Assembly: GCA_030512295.1 (NCBI GenBank)
Contig: JAULSR010000009.1
Span: forward strand, 1,116,001 to 1,180,000
DNA length: 64,000 nt
Reading direction: 5' to 3'
From: Bombardia bombarda
Lineage: Eukaryota > Ascomycota > Sordariomycetes > Sordariales > Lasiosphaeriaceae
The notes below the pieces were generated by a model. The model ran no database searches. It saw only the letters and a program-made list of their open reading frames with translations, and was not told where the DNA came from. Position 1 is the first letter of the stretch; each line of letters begins with the position of its first letter. The position numbers were made by a program, and so were the translations under genes. Positions 43,801-54,441 of this stretch are shown here, one piece after another.

Positions 43801-46800
43801 AACTACGGGATGGAGAGCACTCACGGCTGCTGTCTGCGTTCTCCTTCAGCGATGTCAGTGCCCGGCGTGATACCGACATGGAGGAGGAGACCAAGCTGGC
43901 CCGAATCCCATCGCCGCCCACGTCGCCCCGTATGCTCGGACTTAGTCCTATGCCCATCATGCCTCCTCCACAGTCCCTGAGCTTGTCTCCTATCTACTCT
44001 GAAGATATCGAGCCCCAATCGGCCGAATTCGAGACCCCAGCCACCCCGTCATCTTTAGTAGGGCTGTCCTCTATTGTGTCGGAGCATATTGAGCCTCGGG
44101 CTGATCCACCACCACCGGCACTCAGCCTGTCGCGTCTGATGTTCGAGCACATTGAGCCTCGGGCTGATCCTCCACCACCGGCACTCGTCATGTCCTCTAT
44201 TGTGTCGGAGCACATTGAGCCTCGGGCTGATCCTCCACCACCGGCACTCGTCATGTCCTCTATTGTATCGGAGCACATTGAGCCTCGGGCTGATCCACTA
44301 GCGGCACTCGGCCTGTCGCGTCTGATGTTCGAGCACACTGAGCCTCGGGCTGATCCTCCACCACCGGCACTCGTCATGTCCTCTATTGTATCGGAGCACA
44401 TTGAGCCTCGGGCTGATCCTCCACCACCGGCACTGCCTGTCCCACCAACATTTGGTATGGCTACCATTGTTGCTCAGGACATTGAGCCTGTCATCGAACC
44501 ACAGCCCGTTCCTCCTCCACCCGAGTTGACCATTTCTCATCTCAACATCGCCGAGGTGGAGCCTCGTCAGGAAGTGGTTCTTCCCCCTTCACTGGGCTTT
44601 GCTACAGTCCAAACACTGGATAGTGAGCCTGTTGAACCTAGAGTCGTTGCTCCACCCCTCGGCTTGTTCTCCCCTTCACTGGGCTTTGCTACAGTCCAAA
44701 CACTGGATAGTGAGCCCGTTGAACCTAGAGTCGTTGCTCCACCCCTCGGCTTGTTCTCCCCTTCACTGGGCTTTGCTACAGTCCAAACACTGGATAGTGA
44801 GCCTGTTGAACCCAGAGTCGTTGCTCCACCCCTCGGCTTGTCCACCATCCACACCCTAGAGAGTCAACCGATCGAGCCTAGGGTTATCGCGCCATCGCTG
44901 GGCTTTGCCACCATCCATACGCGAGATAGTGAACCCACTGAGACTCTTGAGACTCTTGTGTCGCTAGGCCTATCTTATATTCATAATCTGGACAGCGAAC
45001 CTGTCGAACCTGTCGTGCCCGAGCTGCCAGCAGTCGTTGCGCCATCGCTAGGCTTGTCCACCATCCATAACCTAGAAAGCCAACCTATCGAGCCTACGGT
45101 TATTGCGCCATCGCTGGGCTTGTCCACCATCCACACGCTGGACAGTGAGCCTGTCAAACCCGTTGTGCCCGAGCTGCCAGCAGTCGTTGCGCCATCGCTG
45201 GGCTTGTCCACCATCCATAACCTAGAAAGCCAACCTATCGAGCCTACGGTTATTGCGCCGCCATCGCTGGGCTTGTCCACCATCCATAACCTAGAAAGCC
45301 AACCTATCGAGCCTACGGTTATTGCGCCATCGCTGGGCTTGTCCACCATCCACACGCTGGACAGTGAGCCTGTCAAACCCGTTGTGCCCGAGCTGCCAGC
45401 AGTCGTTGCGCCATCGCTAGGCTTGTCCACCATCCACACCCTAGAGAGCCAACCTATCGAGGCTCCTGTACCGCCGAGTCTTTCTGTCATTCAGACACTG
45501 GATAGTGAGCCCGTCAAACCTGTTGTGCCCAAGCTGCCGGCAGTCGTCGCTGCGTCATCGCTAGGCTTGTCCACCATCCACACGCTGGACAGTGAACCTA
45601 CCGAACCTATTGAGACTCTTGAGGCTCTTATGTCGCTAGGCCTATCTTATATTCGTAATCTGGACAGCGAACCTTTTGAACATCCCGTACCCAAGCGGCC
45701 TATTGTCCTCCCTTCATTCTTGAGCTTATCCGCTATTCAAACTCTGGAAGCTCAACCGGTCGAATCTGCCGTTGCTGTACAGGGATGGGATTGGTCTCGT
45801 GAGACTGCACCTGGCGACAGTATTGATACTCCGATTCGGTCAAAGGGGAAGATGGTGGATGTAGGTAGCGACACATGGCCGCCTCGAAGACTTGGCAGTG
45901 CGGCCAGAGGCCATATATCTATTCTGAATGCCCCTCCTTTGCCGGCAAATTACAAGGACGTCATCGAGGGGGTCAGAAGCGGCTCTTCAACAAGTGGTCA
46001 AGCAGTACCACCTGCAGCGCCTGGGAGCATGGGGCCTCCGCTGCTCCCGGCCTCTGCCCTCAAGGCCCAAAACCCAGCTTTCCGGCCTCGAACTCCCAAC
46101 GGTGGCTGGCGACCTGTGTCATCAAGCACCACCATCGCGTCTGGGTCTGGTCGTGTGACGTCAACTCCTCGCAGCACCGGTGTCAGAGGCGGTTCGGTCA
46201 ATGGAACAGCCGGGGCGCCGCACTCCCTGTCTCGGTTGACGACCCAGAGCAAAAAATCATCAGTTTCTTCTTTTACATCCGAACTCGATAGCCGATTCAA
46301 CTTACGGCATGAGGGAGGCTTTGACCCGCATGGATTTGGCCCCAATACGGATCCTCGCATGATTCAAGCTATTACGCAGACGATGATTGGCGAGTATCTT
46401 TGGAAGTATACTCGCAAGGCTGGGCGTGACGAAGTGTCAGGAAACAGACACAGGAGATACTTCTGGCTTCACCCGTACACAAGAACCTTGTACTGGAGTG
46501 ACCGCGACCCCTCTGCTGCCGGTCGTGCAGAGCTGAGGGCCAAGAGTGTCGCGATCCAGGCGGTGCGTGTCGTTAATGACGTCAACCCGATGCCACCGGG
46601 GTTACACCGCAAGAGCTTGATCATTGTCTCTCCTGGCAGGACAGTACAGTTCACGTGTAACACCGGACAAAGACACGAGACCTGGTTCAACGCGCTTTCG
46701 TATCTCCTGATCCGAACCCATGACGAGGGTCAGTCGGATGCGGAAGAGATGGCTGGGAACATCACCAGGGACGATATTGACGAGTTCAACCCGCCTCTTG

Positions 46801-46939
46801 GGAGACGTCCTACCAATGGCACCCGAGGAGCTCCCTCGGTGTCATCATACAATTCTCAGTCAATTCGCAACGAATCCCCAGCTTTCGATATGTCAATGAG
46901 CGTTCCTACTCTTACATCCACACCTCGCAAAAAGGCGTT

Positions 46940-46982
<43 letters not shown>

Positions 46983-47475
46983 TCTCAGGTTCGTCCATCT
47001 TTTGGCACTTTTAGTAGGATCAGCGGATATTGGAAAGACAACAAGGTCATCTCCGGGACGATGAGCAGCCTACGCAGCAGAAGTGTCACCGGCCAGGACG
47101 TCAATTCCAGCATGTATGAGACCAGTGAGGTTCAGGACAGCGCAGAGGACCTGAGGCAGATGATTGAGCAGCAAGATCGGGAGTCTGATAGAGTGGAAAA
47201 CGTCCGGGCGTGTTGCGATGGTAAGTTATATATCCTACATTGAATGTCCCAGGTATGTGTCCTTCTTCTTTATCAACTGCTAATCAAGTACCACCTGAGT
47301 AGGCAAACACGATGTAAGCCACTTGACAGGTCAATCTGGCCGTGGACGACAACTACGTAGCCAGATCCATACCCCCAGCCATACCCACGCAGGCCCTTCC
47401 GCTCCAACTCCCACGACACCCACACCCACGCCGACATTGAGGAGGGTGTTGAGGAGGGTGCAATCGCAGGAGTGA
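40867..47475 (+). CDS. NUM1: Nuclear migration protein Num1/ApsA, cortical dynein anchor
   Basis: Exons 40867-41364, 41523-47220 and 47303-47475 join in phase (2122 aa). Intron 1 is a CTT-rich microsatellite. Num1/ApsA binds the plasma membrane through a C-terminal PH domain and recruits dynein for nuclear positioning, and in yeast anchors mitochondria. Visible parts are an N-terminal coiled-coil region (about 55-400) with NPF-like motifs near the start, a Ser/Thr-rich low-complexity middle with Gly-rich TPGGG repeats, a tandem-repeat zone (about 1010-1585) of GLSTIHTLDSEPV-type units, and the PH domain (about 1778-1898, IGEYLWKYTRK...FTCNTGQRHETWFNAL). A poly-Gln tract of about 14 residues follows. 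The first in-frame ATG after the leader is used; an alternative lies at 40912. Confidence 0.93.
44040..45790 (+). repeat. In-frame coding repeats in NUM1
   Basis: Two repeat families follow each other. The first is an ALVMSSIVSEHIEPRADPPP-type unit (44050-44450). The second is a longer unit alternating GLSTIHNLESQPIEP and HTLDSEPVKPVVPELPAVV (44580-45560). Segments of about 100 bp are identical between copies, which shows recent unequal exchange or conversion. Confidence 0.9.
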
Positions 47476-48979
47476 TTGTTCACCTATTACATACAATACA
47501 CACTCTCTTGTTTTTCTTGTATATTTGAGACGGACATGGATTATTGTTCATTGCCTTCTTGTTAATCACTCGCGTTGCCATTTCTGCGTTGGGAGTATTT
47601 TTGCCACTTGGAATATTATTCATCACCTTCTTGTCAATCGCTCACGTTGCCATTTTGCGTTGGGAGTATTTTTTTGCCACGGGTTCACTGGCCATACGCT
47701 ACGGATTTCTTTACGACTTTTGATGAATTTCGGTTTTTTTTTTGTCTTTGATCAACAACACTCGCGGCCAGATTGGCCTCGCCGCCGCTTTTTACCGGCC
47801 TTTCAGCACTCGCGGCCAGATTGGCCTCGCCGCCGCTTTTGTGCTAGGCCCCCCCCCCCCCCCTTGCACTCGCGGCCAGATTGGCCTCGCCGCCACTTAT
47901 TACCGGCCATCAGCACTCGCGGCCAGATTGGCCTCGCCGCCACTTTTTACCAGCCATCAGCACTCGCGGCCAGATTGGCCTCGCCGCCGCTTTGTGCTAC
48001 GCCCCCCTTCGCACGTACGGGTTGTCTAATCTATCTGAGGAGATATAACCATAACCCCCCAGCTACGGTTGTAAAACTTCCAGTTTTATACCTATTGATC
48101 GATATCTCGGGCGAGTTATTCTTGTCTGCGCGGTTACGGCGTTGAGTTATATATATATATAGGCGATTGCGCTATAGTTCACGAGACGAGACGTTGAGGC
48201 GTGGGGAGCGAAAAAAAATGGAACATGGCTGGTTGTCTTAGCTAGTCTTTTCATCTCTTACAGCTTACTTGGATGTTTATTTGTCTGCGCCGCAGCGGTT
48301 TTCTTTTGCGATTTAGGTTGAGAGAAAATGGGGCTTCTGAGAGAGGGCGGAACCAGAAAGGAAAAGAAAAGAAAAGGCAGATACAGTTGAGTCAATACTC
48401 TATTTGAATTAGTATCCGCCATGTACTCGGTATATTATTTTCTGCGAGGGCGAGTCGGCGTTGTCGAGTGGTTCTTGCCAACATGGTGTTAGGCAGAAGA
48501 GTCAGTTAGGTTGTATCAGCGAGAAAGAGCAGAGGATGGAGATTAGTAGAGCAAGTGTTGTTGTTAGGCCGAGTGATGTTGAGCTTGGATGCCTTACACA
48601 TTAAATAAATAAAATCCCAAATTGGATGTCTGTTTGTCAGGGTTGTGACCAAGGACCGACAGGTCCCCTGGACCTAGAAGCTTTGACCAGCTGTTCCAAC
48701 CACCTGGAGTTCCACGTGACATAATATGTGCGGGGTGTTAAAAACCCTGCTTTCATCTTCAATCACAAGCATTTGGCTTTCACCTTCAACATCAAACACA
48801 TTCAAACAACAAGAACAGCAACAACAACAACAACAGCAACAACAACAACAACAACAACAGCAACAACAACAACACAACAACAACAGCAACAACAACAACA
48901 ACAACAGCAACAACAACAACAACAACAGCAACAACAACAACAACAGGAAACCAAATCAGTCCATCAGAAAAACAAAAAC
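47476..48979. other. Intergenic DNA between NUM1 and CWC24
   Basis: The region contains two copies of a TTTGCGTTGGGAGTATTTTTG segment (47580-47680), the array at 47757-47995, and a CAA-rich 5' leader for CWC24 (48810-48946). No gene is supported. Confidence 0.6.
47757..47995 (+). repeat. CACTCGCGGCCAGATTGGCC minisatellite
   Basis: Six copies of a 40-50 bp unit: CACTCGCGGCCAGATTGGCC plus TCGCCGCCGCTTTTTACCGG, with small variation. The array starts about 280 bp after the NUM1 stop. Confidence 0.95.
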
Positions 48980-49407
48980 ATGGCAGACACCGGCGAGAAT
49001 GGACCGCCACAGCCAAGCGGCGATTATGTGACCGTTTTCAAGAAGCCCCGCGCAAAGAAACAGCCGAAGAGACCACCCTCGACGCCGCCACCGCCCGCAA
49101 ACGACAGCGACGACTCGGAGGATGAGGCTGGCCAGAGGACCAAGCGCATGAAAAAGGGCAATACGACATCAGCAGCAGTCACCGCATCATCATCATCATC
49201 ATCATCATCAAGGAACAATACCTCGTCGGGGGGAGGGGCGGCGGCGGCTCTAGGCATCTCGGGCAACACCGTCTTCGAAGCCAACCGCAACCTCGCCCTC
49301 GACAGCTCCAACGACGCCACCAAGTACGTCAACTGGTTCAACGACGACGGCGGCGACAAGCGACAGCGGCTCTCGGTCGAGAGCCTGCTGTGCCCCACGC
49401 ACGCCAT

Positions 49408-49441
<34 letters not shown>

Positions 49442-50121
49442 CCTGGCGCGGGCGCAGCGCCCGTCGGCGGGACATACCGCGGCCTCGCCAGCCAGACGTC
49501 GTACGTCCAGCGGAACCCGGGCGCGTTGGGCCGGTCGGTCGGCCCAATCAAGGCGCCGACCAACGTCCGCACCACCACCATCGCCGACATGGCGCCCGAC
49601 GTGTGCAAGGACTTCAAGCAGACGGGCTACTGCGGCTACGGCGACAACTGCAGGTTCATGCACTCGCGCGAGGACTACCAGCACGGCTGGCAGATCGAAA
49701 AGGAGTGGGAGGAGGCGAACAAAGGCAGCAAGAGGGCCACCGGTGGCGGGACCGTGGTGGCGAGTGCCGCGGACAGGACGAGGAAGAGGAACAAAGCGGC
49801 GGCGGCGGCGGCGGGGGGGTCAAGGGGGAGGAGGACTCGGACGAGGAGGCGGACGAGGCGATGCTGGAGGACATACCGTTTGCGTGCGGGATCTGTCGGG
49901 CGCCGTACAAGGCGCCGGTGGTGACGCGGTGCGGCCACCACTTCTGCGAGGCGTGCGCGCTGCGCCGGTACAGGCGCGATCCGGGCTGCGCCGCGTGCGG
50001 GGCCGGGACCGGCGGGGTGTTCAACGCCGCCAAGAGGCTGCAGAAGCTGCTGGAGAGGAAGAGGGAGAGGGAGACGAAGGAGAAGAGGGAGGAGGGGAGG
50101 AAGAGGAATGTTTCGGGATGA
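48980..50121 (+). CDS. CWC24: Pre-mRNA splicing factor CWC24 (CCCH + RING)
   Basis: The start at 48980 (MADTGENG...) follows a CAA-repeat leader. The protein has an acidic/Ser-rich N-terminus, then a C-x8-C-x5-C-x3-H zinc finger at about residues 209-228 and a C3HC4 RING (CGIC...CGHHFC...CAAC) near the end, followed by the basic RLQKLLERKRERE tail. This order is diagnostic of Cwc24, which sits near the 5' splice site in the activated spliceosome before the first catalytic step. The two fingers are in different frames: one base is missing between about 49790 and 49825, most simply in the G7 run at 49813-49819. Total length is two more than a multiple of three, so one added base restores a single 380-aa frame. 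A sequencing or assembly error is the likeliest cause. Confidence 0.9.
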
Positions 50122-50254
50122 TTGGGGATGATGTGGGGGGAAGGGGGGGGGGGGTTTCCTTGTCTGTCTGTGACGGAGATGTTTGATGGATTGTTTGTTG
50201 CTTCTTCTACACTGCTATTACTAACTATAGGCGAGGGAAAAGCAAGCAGCGGTT

Positions 50255-51125
50255 GCTGTTGAGCTTGGTTGCGTCTTGTGGGAGCAGACAGGATACGATG
50301 CGGTTGTTGAGTTTGGTTGCTTTTTTAAGAGTAGGCAGGATATGGTGCGGTTGCTACGCTTTGGTTGTTTCTTAAGAGTCAGGATACGATGCGGCTGTTA
50401 GGTTTGGTTGTTTCTTGAGAGGTGCGGTTTTTAAGCTTGGTTGTTTCTTGAGAGGTGCGGTTTTTAAGCTTGGTTGTTTCTTGAGAGGTGCGGTTGTTGA
50501 GTTTGGTTGTTTCTTGAGAGGCAGGATACGATGCGGTTGTTGAGTTTGGTTGTTTCTTAAGAGTCAGGATACGATGCGGTTAAGTTTGGTTGTTTCTTAA
50601 GAGTCAGGATACGATGCGGTTAAGTTTGGTTGTTTCTTAAGAGTCAGGATACGATGCGGCTGTTAGGTTTGGTTGTTTCTTAAGAGTCAGGATACGATGC
50701 GGTTGTTGAGTTTGGTTGCCTTTTTAGGGGTAGGAGGATACGATGCGGTTGTTAAGCTTGGTTGCTTCTTGGAGTGGGCAGGATACGATACGGTTATGGT
50801 TGCTTTTTAGGGGTAGGCAGGATACGATGCGGCTGTTAGGTTTGGTTGTTTCTTAAGAGTCAGGATACGATGCGGTTATTTAAGTTTAGTTGCCTCTTAT
50901 AAAGGTAGGCAGTTATTAAGTTTAGCTGCCTCTTATAAAAAGTAGGCAGAATACAATGCGGTTATTAAGCTTGGTTACCTTTTATGTGAGCAGGCAGGAT
51001 ACGATGCGGTTGTTGAGCTCGGTTGGTTGCCTTTGTTGAGCTTGGTTGCCTCTTGTGTGAGTAGGCAGGATACGATGCGGTTGTTGGGCTTGGTTGCCTC
51101 TTGTGAGAAGTAGGCAGGATTCCAA
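50255..51125 (+). repeat. About 43-bp minisatellite between CWC24 and ATG3
   Basis: The unit is GATACGATGCGGTTGTTGAG plus TTTGGTTGTTTCTTAAGAGTCAG, with variants that change TTTC to CTTTTT or CTCTTGTG. About 20 copies lie between the converging 3' ends of CWC24 and ATG3. Copies near 50870-50970 show G-to-A changes resembling RIP. Confidence 0.9.
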
Positions 51126-51537
51126 AGATAGCACCGCCCTGGGCGCGCACGCGAAACGTCCGTCAGTCACATGCTCAACGCGACGCATGGACAGAGGCAG
51201 TCACGGGGATTATGCGTCATCTCATGTTTGGTCATTGTATTCTGAATGGTCTGCCTGTTGAGTACTCGGTTATAAAATCTATCATTCGCGGATCAGGGGA
51301 AGCCGCGGAAGCCGCGAAATCTTGCACATGGAAAGAAAAGGGGACAAGCGCAGTCAGTTTGAACTCCACACCTCCTCCGTCCGTGATTCCGTCCTCCTCC
51401 GTCCGTGATTCCGTCCTCCTCCGTCCGTGATTCCGTCCTCCTCCGTCCGTGATTCCGTCCTTTCCCTCCCGTCCGTAAAATAGCCAAAAAAAAAAAAAGA
51501 GTGATTAAGGAAAGAATAAAACAGCTGCTGCTCTTCT
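51126..51537. other. ATG3 downstream region
   Basis: CCTCCGTCCGTGATTCCGTC repeats (51371-51465) and a short poly-A (51485-51498) lie 3' of ATG3. No gene is seen. Confidence 0.6.
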
Positions 51538-52747
51538 TCACACTCCCATGGTGAAATCATGTTCGATGCCAGGGGTTACACTGGCGATGAACTAGAGAGA
51601 AGAGGAGGGTTGTCAGCGTTGGTTGTACCAGTAGTTTGTGCACAAACATACCTTCAGAAATACAACCAGGTACTGGTCAACACGAATCGCCACCTCCTGG
51701 TCGTGCTGCACCTCCTCCCAATCATCGATGGTCAAGTCTCCTGGCGTAGCGGTGGCAGCAATCGCTATAGCGCCGGAGATGTCGAGGTTCTTGATGTGCT
51801 CCACGAGCCCCTCCATGCCCTGGTCGCTGCCGGTGTACCCACCGAGCCTGATCTTTTCCCGGCGCAGCTTGAGGGCGACGTCGGCGCGGTCGAGCAGCGT
51901 CTTCATGACGGTGGCGTGCTTGCAGGGGTGCACGCTGGCCATCTTGACGTTGTTGGCAAAGAAGGGGAAGTCCTCGAGCGTCACCGTCTTTTCCTTGTAG
52001 TCGCCGACGATGTCGTCCATCATGAGGTGCGGCGGCAGCGGCTGTCCGTCGGCCCGGTAGCCAGACATGTACATCCGTGATGTCTTGTAGGCGCGCGAGT
52101 ACATGACGTAGAGGGTGTAGGTGCGCATCCCGCTGTGACGGACATCAAGAAAGGACGGTGGGTCAGTCAAGTCAAAGAGGAGTCAAGTCAAAGAGGATGA
52201 TGAGTTGGGCACTTGTTGGGACCTGCTTACCCTGAGCCTCCATCGCCGTCCGCATCGCGGATGATGGCCTCGTCGTCGTCGTCTTCCTCCATGTCGGGGA
52301 TGTCCTCGTCCTCGTCGACAACCTGCCTGTCGCCGACGTTACCGGCGTCGTCGACGGTGCAGACCTCACGCATCTTGGAAGGCTGGGAGCGCGACAGGCC
52401 GCCCGTCCGCAGCCAGCCGTCGTCGTCCTGGCGGCTGCCGCCCTTGGAGCCCTCCACCAGGACCTCCTCGTGGCCGGCATCGCCGGCGAAGTCGTCGTTC
52501 AGGCGGCGGCGGCAGGGGACATGGCGCGTGACGAGGAACTGCTTGCCGGGGGGAGGCCGGGGTCGCGGAGGCTCACGGGCTCGGCGTCGGACCACGACCA
52601 CGAGGGGAACTTGAAGACGAGGTAGTCGCCGGCGGCCACAAACTCCTCGGGCGTGATCTCACCCGTATTGCGGAACGTCGATCTGTGGCCGAGGGGCGTG
52701 TACCGGTCGCGGATGCTGTTGACGGCGGAATAGATGAGGCGGTTCAT
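51538..52747 (-). CDS. ATG3: Autophagy-related E2-like enzyme Atg3
   Basis: On the minus strand the exons are 52747-52231, 52132-51652 and 51591-51538. Donors are GTAAGC and GTATGT, acceptors CACAG and CTAG, and the introns are 98 and 60 bp. Atg3 transfers Atg8 to phosphatidylethanolamine. The start MNRLIYSAVNSIRDRYTPL, the TGEITPEEFVAAGDYLVFKFP block, the catalytic Cys in ASVHPCKHA, the WEEV motif and the ending TPGIEHDFTMGV are all family-typical. About 350 residues. The frame slips once in exon 1 at the G6 run 52548-52553 (minus strand C6, between GLPP and GKQFLV), where one base is missing. The rest is intact, so an assembly error is more likely than a dead gene. The leader holds a TGATTGTGATTTTT array. 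Confidence 0.92.
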
Positions 52748-53687
52748 TGTGGGCTGTGGGCTGTGGGCTGTGGGCTGTGGCGAGGATGATGATTTTTTGG
52801 TGATTGTGATTTTTTGGTGATTGTGATTTTTTGGTGATTGTGATTTTCTTGTGATTGTGATTTTTTTGTGATTGTGATTTTTTTGTGATTGTGATTGTGG
52901 TTGTGATTGTGGTTGTGGTTGTGATTGTGGTTGTGGTTGTGATTGTGGTTGTGATTGTGATTGTGATGTTTCTTTGGCAAGGAAGGAAAGGATAGGATAG
53001 GAGGAGTGCAGGTGAAGATGGAGAGATGAGAGATCTGGGAACAAGCCTTTAAGTAGACGGATTTAAGTAGACGGACAGCAAGCAGCCTTCAATGCTTGGG
53101 TGTCAAGTGACAGCAGCTGAATACGGCACCGAATCTCTGCTCTGACGGATGCCCGTGACAAGATTTGTCCAGTGGGAGGTTTAAATGACACGACCAGACA
53201 GCTAGCTTCCCCCCGCTCTCGATACTACAAGACACCTAGCGGAAGCTTTCGCTTGTCCTGCAGCCCGCGCCTTAGCTGCCTGCCCGTGGCGGTAACTAGC
53301 TGAGCTTCGAATGCACCGACAACCCCTCTCCTTCCCCCCGTGAAAAAGTTAAAAGCGCGTGGGCGCTGCGTCACTTGGCAGTGTGGCACACACCACAGTC
53401 CATTGCGGGGTTGCAGGTAGGTGAGGTGAACATGCTCCACTTTTTCCTCGACAGCTGACAGCACGAGGGGGGGTTCATGGCGATGTAGACATGACGGGCC
53501 GTCGGTTCTCCGCAACGGTGCCGGGGGAATGTTGATTGGCTGAAGCTGCTGCTGGGTGAAGCCCGCAAGGCCGCGCAGCAGTGCGTGTCGCCAAGCAGAC
53601 CCAGTGTACCTAAGGTTAGGTTAGGTATGCTAGAGTTTTTTTTTTTTTTGGCTACGTTAGGGTAGTTTCCAGCGTTTCCAGAGAAGC

Positions 53688-53729
<42 letters not shown>

Positions 53730-54441
53730 GGAGGCGCTCTCGTGTGTTGCTAAACTTCCGATCAATCCAACCATACGCGCCCGTACTGCCGGTCTCGGTC
53801 GCAGACTGCATTGCCTTTGAGTGCATTGCCTTTGAGCGCATTGCCTTTTGAGTGCATTGCCTTTGAGTGCATCCATCGCCTTCGAGTGCATCGCCTTCGC
53901 CTTCGAGTGCATCGCCTTCGCCTTCGAGTGCATCGCCTTCGCCTTCGAGTGCATCGCCTTCGCCTTCGAGTGCATCGCCTTCGCCTTCGAGTGCATCGCC
54001 TTCGCCTTCGAGTGCATTGCACCAACTGTCGTGTCCACACGTCGCTGTCGCCTGCCGAGCCCGAGCCCGAGAGAACGAGAGAACGAGAGAACGAGAGAAC
54101 GAGAGAACGAGAGAACGAGAGAACGAGAACGAGAGCCCGGGAACAAGAACGAGAACGAGAGCCCGGGAACAAGAACGAGAACGAGAGCCCGGGAACAAGA
54201 ACGAGAACGAGAACCAGACGCTGTCACGTCGGCACCTGTCTGTCGCCCCCTGCTTCGCACAACGCCCACCCGGGAGAGCGCAAAGCTCCATCGCTGCCCA
54301 ACATGGCGACCGCTCGCGGCCTCGACCACATCAAGTGTGTTTGTATTCCTCCAGAAGCCTCCTGGTTGTTGTCGCCAGAATGCTCCCTCCGTCTTGGTCC
54401 TTGTCGACAACGTGACTGCCTGACTGCCTGACTGACACAAA
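52748..54441. other. Divergent promoter region between ATG3 and SLA2
   Basis: The interval separates two divergently transcribed genes. It contains GTGGGCTGTGG and TTTGGTGATTGTGATTT repeats (52750-52970), a GAC array (53690-53726), CTTCGAGTGCATCGC repeats (53815-54020) and GAGAAC repeats (54060-54215). No gene is supported. In particular, no MAT HMG-box or alpha-box sequence is present. Confidence 0.6.

Noticed and set aside
52748..54441. Possible MAT gene between ATG3 and SLA2
   Set aside because: All frames there are repeats or shadows; no HMG-box or alpha-box residues were found.
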